Assembly: GCA_900771165.1 (NCBI GenBank)
Contig: CAAGMX010000220.1
Coordinates: forward strand, 1 to 5,989
Source of the DNA: Victivallales bacterium
GTDB taxonomy: Bacteria > Verrucomicrobiota > Lentisphaeria > Oligosphaerales > Oligosphaeraceae
Length of the DNA: 5,989 nucleotides
Direction of reading: 5' to 3'
Under the pieces are notes generated by a model that did no database searches, had not been told where the DNA came from, and saw nothing but the letters and a program-made list of their open reading frames with translations. Positions 1 to 4,663 of the stretch are shown here, one piece after another (within the stretch, counting starts at the first letter, position 1; every line of letters starts with the position of its first letter). The position numbers and the translations under genes are program-made.

Positions 1-33
1 AAGATTAAACCGTTCGGTATTGCGGCATTGTGA
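1..33 (+). CDS. Possible 3' end of an upstream gene, or frameshifted N-terminus of the AraC gene
   Basis: Frame 1 is open from the window edge and reads KIKPFGIAAL before TGA at 31-33. That stop overlaps the GTG start of the AraC-type gene (GTGA), a usual arrangement for translationally coupled genes. Alternatively these residues belong to the same protein as the AraC domain and one base is missing here; sequence at a contig edge is often less reliable. The 'KPF' resembles the end of a response-regulator receiver domain, but ten residues are too few to decide. The AraC frame itself has a TAA at 6-8, so it cannot extend upstream without a frameshift. No function is assigned. Confidence 0.3.
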   Translation, partial: KIKPFGIAAL

Positions 34-377
34 AGAACCTCATCGCCCTGCGCTACCGGGAGAATCTTCATCTGCAGGAAGTGGCGGAGGCCTGCCAGGT
101 CACGCCGAACTACTTGAGCGCTCTCTTGAAGTCTGTGACCGGAAAGACCTTCAAGGAGCTGTTGACGGAGCAGCGGCTGGTGGAGGCGGAGGCCTGCCTG
201 AAATATCGAAACCTGAGCATTGCGGAAATCGCCACCCAGTGCGGGTTCCAGGACAGCAACTACTTCAGCGTGGTCTTTCGCAAATACTTTGGTGCCAGCC
301 CCAGCGAATATCGTCTCAGCTGGGGGATGAGGGAACCGAGGGGGGCTTCTGTTCCCCAAGAGGAGGGAGAGGAATAG
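30..377 (+). CDS. AraC/XylS-family DNA-binding protein, HTH domain only (115 aa)
   Basis: The product is essentially one AraC-type DNA-binding domain. The first helix-turn-helix lies at about residues 14-36 (LQEVAEACQVTPNYLSALLK), followed by TGKTFKELLTEQRL as the linking helix. The second helix-turn-helix is at about 62-86, with the family signature IAEIATQCGFQDSNYFSVVF and then FRKYFGASPSEYR. The last 17 residues are a charged tail. Most AraC regulators carry a ligand-binding or receiver domain in front; this length fits MarA/SoxS-like HTH-only proteins. The start is GTG at 30, because a TAA stands in frame at 6-8; no clear Shine-Dalgarno precedes it, so coupling to an upstream gene or a frameshift is possible. 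It probably controls nearby genes, but the target is unknown. Domain identity is firm; completeness is not. Confidence 0.8.
   Translation: MKNLIALRYRENLHLQEVAEACQVTPNYLSALLKSVTGKTFKELLTEQRLVEAEACLKYRNLSIAEIATQCGFQDSNYFSVVFRKYFGASPSEYRLSWGMREPRGASVPQEEGEE
361..372 (+). promoter_or_regulatory. Shine-Dalgarno site for the DUF1667-like gene
   Basis: The purine tract AGGAGGGAGAGG lies inside the last codons of the AraC-type gene and ends 7 bases before ATG at 380. It supports that ATG as the start and contrasts with the pyrimidine-rich, SD-less leaders of ade and the permease. Confidence 0.7.
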
Positions 378-379
378 CT

Positions 380-568
380 ATGGAGCAGAGTCGGGAACCA
401 TGGGGAGAGGAGCGCAGAACCATCCGCTGCTGCGGCTGCGGCTGCGAATGCGAGGTGGTGGTGGAGCTTCGGGAGGGCGTGGCCCGGGTGCTGGGGGGCA
501 ACAACTGTCCCACCGGGGAGAGCTTTGCCCTGGCCCAGTGCCGTCAGGGGGAGGAAGGGCGGGGCTAG
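380..568 (+). CDS. Short cysteine-rich DUF1667-like protein (62 aa)
   Basis: The ATG lies two bases after the AraC stop, behind a good Shine-Dalgarno site, so the two genes are probably one operon. The core is CCGCGCECEVVV (residues 17-28) followed by GGNNCPTGESFALAQ (39-53). This fits the DUF1667 pattern CxxCPxGCxLxV ... GNxCxxGxxYAxxE: C17, C20, C24 and C43 occupy the four conserved cysteine positions, and C18, C22 and C54 are extra. Four such cysteines would suit an iron-sulfur cluster or zinc, as in the related N-terminal domain of molybdopterin oxidoreductases. DUF1667 proteins that I recall are about 110-130 residues and sit beside FAD-dependent (GlpO-like) dehydrogenases; this one stops after the metal-binding half and no such neighbour is visible. 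It could be a minimal functional form or a truncated remnant. Cytoplasmic; no signal peptide seen. The family call is from the motif only. Confidence 0.65.
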   Translation: MEQSREPWGEERRTIRCCGCGCECEVVVELREGVARVLGGNNCPTGESFALAQCRQGEEGRG

Positions 569-1131
569 CCCAGGAGTTTGTCCAGCAGGGCGGGGACGGT
601 GGGGGCTTCCACCAGGAGGTCGGCGTATTCCGGCGTGGTGAAGCCTTCCCTCTGGGCGCGTTGGAGGAGGGCGAGGATGCCGTCGTAGAATCCGTGGAGA
701 TTCAGGAGGCCCACCGGCTTGACGGGGCGTCCGTGGAGCCGTTCGATCTTCTGCCGTTCCAGGGCATCGAAAAGTTCGTCCCAGGTTCCGTAGCTTCCGG
801 GCATGGCAATCACCACATCCGCCAGCTCCAGCATCTTCACCTTCCGCTGGGAGATGTCTGGGGTGACAATGGTCTGGGTGAGGCCGGGGTAGAGGAATTC
901 CGGGGGAAGGCTCTGGGGAAAGACGCCGATGACTTCCCCGCCTCCCTGGAGAACCGTGTCCGCCAGGATGGTCATGGTGCCTTCCCGGGAGCCTCCGAAG
1001 ACCAGGGTGGCCCCCCGCTGTACGAGGGATTTTCCCAGCTCCTGCACGGCGTCGCCGTAGCGGGGATCGGGGGGCAGGGTGGCGCCCAGGTAGACCAGGA
1101 CGCGGGGAGAGGGGGAGGAGGAATGGGGCAT
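565..1131 (-). CDS. LOG-family nucleoside 5'-monophosphate phosphoribohydrolase (often mislabelled lysine decarboxylase)
   Basis: The 188-residue protein has the Rossmann-like layout of LOG proteins, a normal size for the family. It opens with VLVYLGATLPPDPRYGDAVQ, then LVFGGSREGTM (43-53), GGGEVIGVFP, the QRKVKM segment with R96 (95-100), and PGSYGTWDEL (111-120) with E119. R96 and E119 match the catalytic arginine and glutamate of plant and bacterial LOG enzymes. These hydrolyse the N-glycosidic bond of cytokinin ribotides, and in some bacteria AMP, to free base plus ribose 5-phosphate. Two glycine-rich motifs are altered: PGG is PGS, and GGGxxGLMG is GGSxxGTMT, so substrate preference may differ. 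ATG at 1131 is the natural start, but no Shine-Dalgarno site is seen; the 30 bases before it are almost all pyrimidine. It is divergent from ade and converges on the DUF1667-like gene. Adenine release would feed the adjacent deaminase, which is an inference. Confidence 0.85.
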   Translation of the reverse strand: MPHSSSPSPRVLVYLGATLPPDPRYGDAVQELGKSLVQRGATLVFGGSREGTMTILADTVLQGGGEVIGVFPQSLPPEFLYPGLTQTIVTPDISQRKVKMLELADVVIAMPGSYGTWDELFDALERQKIERLHGRPVKPVGLLNLHGFYDGILALLQRAQREGFTTPEYADLLVEAPTVPALLDKLLG

Positions 1132-1218
1132 GGCGGGAAAGAGGGGCAGGTGGGGAGGAGGAAGGGAAAAACGGGCGTACCGTAGCCCCTATTCCCGGAT
1201 TTGAGCCTGGGCGGGGCA

Positions 1219-1231
1219 GGGGAACTTCCCC
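1219..1231. repeat. Short palindrome GGGGAACTTCCCC
   Basis: Two perfect six-base arms surround a single central base, a possible operator half-site pair. It lies in the divergent LOG/ade region, about 50 bases upstream of the candidate ade -10 box. A weak 5-base stem (CCCTG 1230-1234 with CAGGG 1241-1245) overlaps its right edge. No regulator is identified. Confidence 0.3.
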
Positions 1232-1276
1232 CTGGGAAAACAGGGAGAGGCAGGAGGGACGGAAAGGGGGAAAATG

Positions 1277-1285
1277 TGTTATGTT
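1277..1285 (+). promoter_or_regulatory. Candidate extended -10 promoter element for ade
   Basis: TGTTATGTT fits the extended -10 pattern TGnTATnnT and lies in the only A/T-rich patch of the region. No convincing -35 hexamer lies 16-18 bases upstream. Transcription would begin near 1292, giving a CU-rich leader of about 60 bases and excluding the ATG at 1274 as the ade start. Prediction by eye only. Confidence 0.35.
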
Positions 1286-1354
1286 AAACCACGTTTTTTC
1301 TCCTTCCCTTTCCCGGGGGCTTCGCGCCCTTCCTTCTCCTCCCTTTGTTTTGCC

Positions 1355-3046
1355 ATGACCATGTCCCTTACGGAGCGCATTCAGGTTGCCATGAAGCGGA
1401 AGCCGGCCGCCCGGGTGATTCGGAAGGTGCGGGTCTTCCATCTGACCACAGGGGAGTGGGAGGAAGATACGGATATTGCGTTGGATTCCCGGGGATGGAT
1501 TGCGGCGGTGGGGCCCGGCTACGAGGGGGAGGAAGTGATTTCGGGGGAGGGCTTGATTGCGGTGCCTGGGTTTGTGGATGCCCATGTCCATCTGGAATCC
1601 TCCCTGATGACCCCCCGGCGGTATGAACGCATGGTGACGGCCCACGGGGTGACCACGGCAGTCTGCGATCCCCACGAGCTGGCCAACGTGGTGGGGGAGG
1701 CCGCCTTCGCCTACTACCTCCAGGCCGCCTGCGCCCTGAAGATGTCCCTGGTGGTGCGTCTTTCCTCCTGTGTGCCCGCCACTTCCCTGGAGACCAGCGG
1801 CGCCACGGTGGATTCCGGATGTCTGCGGCGTTGGCGGGAAAAGTATCCCGGCCTGGGCCTGGGGGAATTGATGAATGTGCCCGGGGTCCTCTTCCAGGAT
1901 CCGGAGGTGATGGCCAAGTTGGAGGGCGCCCCCTTCCTGGACGGACATTGTCCCATGGTGAGCGGCGAGGCCCTGAATGCCTATCTCTCCGTGGGGGTCC
2001 GGAATGACCACGAATGTTCCGCCTTGCCGGAGGCACGGGAAAAACTACGCCGGGGGCTCCAGGTGCTGATCCGGGAGGGAAGCGCCGCCCGGAATCTGGA
2101 GGCCCTTCTGCCCCTGCTGACTCTAGAGAACTCCGGCCAGCTGGCCTTCTGCACCGACGACCGCAGTCCCCTGGACATGGAGGAGCGGGGCCATCTGGAT
2201 GCCATGGTGCGCCGGGCCATCCAGGCGGGCGTCCCGCCCCTGGTGGCCTATCGGGTGGCCAGCGTTTCCGCCGCCCGGGGACTGGGCCTGACGGACAGGG
2301 GACTCATTGCTCCGGGAAAGCGGGGGGATATTCTCCTTCTTTCCGATCTGGAAAACTGCCGCATCCAGCGGGTCTTCGTGGGAGGAATTCCCCGGGAACA
2401 GCTGGATCAGGTGGAGGAAAATGCCGACTTCCCCTCGGAGGAACCCTTCCTCCATACTGTCCGGTGCCGCCTCATGACCCCGGAGGATTTCCCCCTTCTG
2501 CCTCGGGACGGACGGCCCCGCCCCGTCATGGGGGTGACCGATGGCTCCCTGCTGACGGAACGCCTCTCCCTGCCCGCCGACGCCCCCGATGTGCTCCCCG
2601 TGGCCGTGGTGGAACGCCACGGAAAGAACGGGAATGTGGGCCGGGGACTGGTGCGGGGCTTTGGCCTCCAGGCCGGGGCTCTGGCGTCCAGCGTGGGCCA
2701 CGACAGCCATAATCTCTGCGTGGTGGGCACTTCGCCCCAGGCCATGGCCCAGGCCATCAATGCCCTCCGGGAGAGCCAGGGAGGCTTTGCCGTGGTGCGG
2801 CAGGACGGATCCTGTCTCCGGCTTCCCCTGCCGGTGGCGGGCCTGATAAGCCTGGAGGAGGGGCCGGCCCTGGCCACCCGTCTCCGGGAACTTCACCAGG
2901 CCGCCCGGGAGCTGGGATGCCCCCTCCATGACCCCTTCCTCCAGCTGGCCTTCCTGCCCCTTCCCGTCATCCCCCACCTGAAACTCACAGACAAAGGCTG
3001 GGTGGATGTGGATGCCTTCCGCCTCCTTGCTCCCGAGGAAAGCTGA
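1355..3046 (+). CDS. ade: Adenine deaminase (EC 3.5.4.2)
   Basis: The enzyme converts adenine to hypoxanthine plus ammonia in the cytoplasm, for purine salvage or use of adenine as a nitrogen source. The 563-residue product is full length for the AdeC-type amidohydrolase family. After a short beta-sandwich N-terminus it shows PGFVDAHVHLESS (71-83, metal ligands H77 and H79), CDPHELANVVG (104-114), SSCVPATSLETSGA (137-150), E171 in GELMNVPG, FLDGHCPMVSGEALNAY (194-210, H198), RNDHECS (216-222, H219), REGSAARN (240-247) and FCTDDRSP (265-272). The C-terminal adenine deaminase domain follows, with VERHGKNGNVGRGLVRGFGL (419-438) and SSVGHDSHN (445-453). All expected metal ligands are present, so it should be active. 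The start is ATG 1355, or ATG 1361 two codons on; an extension to 1274 is less likely. No Shine-Dalgarno site precedes it; the leader is CU-rich. It probably forms an operon with the purine permease 85 bases downstream. Confidence 0.95.
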   Translation: MTMSLTERIQVAMKRKPAARVIRKVRVFHLTTGEWEEDTDIALDSRGWIAAVGPGYEGEEVISGEGLIAVPGFVDAHVHLESSLMTPRRYERMVTAHGVTTAVCDPHELANVVGEAAFAYYLQAACALKMSLVVRLSSCVPATSLETSGATVDSGCLRRWREKYPGLGLGELMNVPGVLFQDPEVMAKLEGAPFLDGHCPMVSGEALNAYLSVGVRNDHECSALPEAREKLRRGLQVLIREGSAARNLEALLPLLTLENSGQLAFCTDDRSPLDMEERGHLDAMVRRAIQAGVPPLVAYRVASVSAARGLGLTDRGLIAPGKRGDILLLSDLENCRIQRVFVGGIPREQLDQVEENADFPSEEPFLHTVRCRLMTPEDFPLLPRDGRPRPVMGVTDGSLLTERLSLPADAPDVLPVAVVERHGKNGNVGRGLVRGFGLQAGALASSVGHDSHNLCVVGTSPQAMAQAINALRESQGGFAVVRQDGSCLRLPLPVAGLISLEEGPALATRLRELHQAARELGCPLHDPFLQLAFLPLPVIPHLKLTDKGWVDVDAFRLLAPEES

Positions 3047-3131
3047 TTCCTCCCCCCCCCCTGTCCGATTTTTTTTGTTTCCCTGCCTCCCCTTGTTTTC
3101 CTTCCTCCCTCCCCTCAACCCCCTAAATTCC
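3047..3131 (+). promoter_or_regulatory. Polypyrimidine leader between ade and the permease gene
   Basis: Only 11 of these 85 bases are purines on the + strand. The region contains a run of ten C (3052-3061) and a run of eight T (3069-3076). There is no stable hairpin, so it is not an intrinsic terminator, and no Shine-Dalgarno site stands before ATG 3132. It may bind ribosomal protein S1 during initiation, or act as a C-rich, G-poor Rho loading site; both are inferences. TTGTTTT (3093-3099) also occurs just before the ade start (1345-1351). Confidence 0.4.
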
Positions 3132-4553
3132 ATGGAAAATTCCCTTCATCCCGAAGAGTGCAAGAAAGACATTACCCGCGAGATGCTGGCGGGTCTCACC
3201 ACCTTCCTGGCCATGGCCTACATCCTGGCCGTGAACCCCAATATCCTGGGAGCGGCCGGCATGCCCCAGGGCGGCGTCTTCATTGCCACGGCCCTGGCCT
3301 CCTTTGTGGGCACCTGCTTCATGGCCTTCTTCTCCAACTATCCCTTCGCCCTGGCGCCGGGAATGGGTCTGAATGCCTACTTCGCCTTCACCGTGGTGCT
3401 GGGCATGGGATACTCCTACCAGATCGCCCTGCTGGCGGTCTTCGTGGAGGGTCTGATCTTCCTGCTCCTCTCCCTGACCAAGGTCCGGGAAAGCATCTTC
3501 AACTGCATCCCCCTGCCTCTGAAGTCCGCCATCAGCGTGGGCATCGGCCTCTTCATCGCCTTTATCGCCCTCCAGAGCGCCAAGATCATCGTGGATAATC
3601 CCGCCACCTTGCTCTCCCTCCAGAGCTTCTCCGCCTCCAACATGAACAACTACGGCATCAGCGCCGTGCTGGCCATCATCGGCACCATCCTCACCGGCTG
3701 GATGATCCACAAGGACTACCGGGGCGCCATCCTCCTGGGCATTCTGATCACCTGGATCCTGGGCATCATCGCCCAGCTGACGGGGCTCTACCAGGTCAAC
3801 CCCGAGCTGGGATGCTTCAGCCTCATCCCCAAACTCTCCTTCTCCACCATTGCCCAGTCCTTCAAGGAATTCACCGGCCTCTTCGCCTCCTGCTTCGACA
3901 GCGCCAGCTGGACCCTCCGCCAGACCGTGGATGGCGAAACCGTGGTGATCTCCGGCGCCACCCTCCTGAAGTCCCTGAATTTCGTGGTGGTGGTCTTCGC
4001 CTTCATGTTTGTGGACATCTTTGACACCATGGGCACCCTCATCGGGGTCTCCACCAAGGCTGGCATGCTGGACAAGGCCGGCAAGCTGCCCCGCATCAAG
4101 GGCGCCCTGCTGTCCGACTCCCTGGCCACCTCCGTGGGCGCCGTCCTGGGCACCTCCACCGTGACCACCTATGTGGAATCCGCCGCCGGTGTCAGCGCCG
4201 GAGGCCGCACCGGGACCACCGCCCTGACCACCGCCTTCCTCTTCCTGATCTCCATCCTCTTCGCCCCCATCTTCCTGGCGATCCCCGGCTTTGCCACCGC
4301 CCCCGCCCTGATCATCGTGGGCTTCTACATGTTCTCCGGCGTCACCCAGATCGAATTCAACGACTACCTGAATTCCATCCCCTGCTACCTCACCATCCTG
4401 ATCATGCCCCTGGCCTACAGCATCTCCGAAGGAATCTGCGCCGGCGTGATCTCCTGGACCGTCCTGAACTTCTTCTCTCCCCGCCGGAAGGAGATCAGCC
4501 CTCTGATGTATGTGCTGACTATCCTCTTCCTGGCGAAGTACGTGGTGCTGTAG
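3132..4553 (+). CDS. NCS2-family purine base permease (AzgA/AdeQ/PbuG type, COG2252)
   Basis: An inner-membrane, probably proton-coupled, transporter for hypoxanthine, guanine or adenine. The 473-residue protein is strongly hydrophobic, with roughly 12-14 membrane segments, as in the UraA fold. Family signatures are clear: MAYILAVNPNILG (28-40), FALAPGMGLNAYFAF (72-86), LKSAISVGIGLFIAFIALQ (130-148), FVDIFDTMGTLIGVSTKAG (293-311) and YVESAAGVSAGGRTG (347-361). N81, D298 and E349 lie in the parts of the fold that shape the substrate and proton site. The loop before the DxFDTxGT helix (about 250-280) seems some 25 residues longer than in relatives I remember. The exact substrate cannot be read from the sequence, but the neighbouring adenine deaminase favours adenine or hypoxanthine. 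The frame is open upstream to 3006, but that stretch translates the leader and overlaps ade, so ATG 3132 is chosen; its N-terminus matches the family. Confidence 0.92.
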   Translation: MENSLHPEECKKDITREMLAGLTTFLAMAYILAVNPNILGAAGMPQGGVFIATALASFVGTCFMAFFSNYPFALAPGMGLNAYFAFTVVLGMGYSYQIALLAVFVEGLIFLLLSLTKVRESIFNCIPLPLKSAISVGIGLFIAFIALQSAKIIVDNPATLLSLQSFSASNMNNYGISAVLAIIGTILTGWMIHKDYRGAILLGILITWILGIIAQLTGLYQVNPELGCFSLIPKLSFSTIAQSFKEFTGLFASCFDSASWTLRQTVDGETVVISGATLLKSLNFVVVVFAFMFVDIFDTMGTLIGVSTKAGMLDKAGKLPRIKGALLSDSLATSVGAVLGTSTVTTYVESAAGVSAGGRTGTTALTTAFLFLISILFAPIFLAIPGFATAPALIIVGFYMFSGVTQIEFNDYLNSIPCYLTILIMPLAYSISEGICAGVISWTVLNFFSPRRKEISPLMYVLTILFLAKYVVL

Positions 4554-4663
4554 CCTTCCGCTGCCCCGCCTTCCCAATCTGATCCCCCACACACGTCGGC
4601 CGGTCCCCTCCTTCCTGCTTCCTCGGGAGGCGGGAGAAGAGGCCCGGCCGGCTCTCTCCTACC
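4554..4663. other. Intergenic gap between the permease and HD-PPAT genes
   Basis: A C-rich 110-base gap. The first 65 bases are mostly pyrimidine; the rest contains a purine block (4625-4642) and the right arm of a strong inverted repeat. No T-run follows the repeat, so it is not a standard terminator, and the downstream gene may still belong to the ade-permease transcript. No promoter could be supported. Confidence 0.45.
4595..4652. repeat. Inverted repeat upstream of the HD-PPAT gene
   Basis: GTCGGCCGG (4595-4603) can pair with CCGGCCGGC (4644-4652): eight Watson-Crick pairs and one G-U. CCTC (4607-4610) with GAGG (4639-4642) may extend the stem inward. It ends 11 bases before ATG 4664, and the only Shine-Dalgarno-like purines of this gap (4625-4642) lie inside the hairpin. 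It could limit translation or act as a weak Rho-independent or attenuation structure; no U-tract follows. Confidence 0.45.

Larger units (their letters stand above)
1132..1354. other. Divergent intergenic region between the LOG gene and ade
   Basis: These 223 bases should hold the promoters for both divergent genes. The left two thirds is G-rich on the + strand and the last 60 bases before ade are C/T-rich. A possible extended -10 box and a small palindrome are listed separately. No riboswitch fold known to me (for example a purine aptamer) was recognised. An ade reading frame stays open back to ATG at 1274, behind a purine-rich tract (AGGAGGGA at 1252-1259), but the 27 extra residues are F/P/S-rich, look like translated leader, and are unlike family N-termini. 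Confidence 0.6.

Noticed and set aside
1274..1354. N-terminal extension of adenine deaminase from ATG 1274
   Set aside because: A purine tract precedes it, but the 27 added residues are F/P/S-rich translated leader, family members begin near MSLTERI-type N-termini, and the likely promoter overlaps this ATG.
1132..1354. Purine riboswitch upstream of ade
   Set aside because: The conserved aptamer core and kissing-loop pattern of purine riboswitches were not found, and the region is GC-rich and purine/pyrimidine-segregated.
260..2011. 583-residue open frame on the minus strand spanning AraC, LOG and ade regions
   Set aside because: It overlaps three recognisable genes, and its product is a low-complexity G/H/P/R mixture with no family motifs. 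Long antisense frames are expected in GC-rich coding DNA.
3006..3131. N-terminal extension of the permease overlapping the end of ade
   Set aside because: The added residues translate the polypyrimidine tract and homopolymers; ATG 3132 gives the expected family N-terminus.
3047..3131. Rho-independent terminator between ade and the permease, suggested by the T8 run
   Set aside because: No hairpin-forming inverted repeat precedes the T-run; the upstream bases are C-rich with no pairing partner.
3123..4592. 489-residue open frame antisense to the permease
   Set aside because: Its composition (G, D, E, H, Q repeats) mirrors reversed membrane-segment codons of the permease; there is no recognisable domain or start signal.
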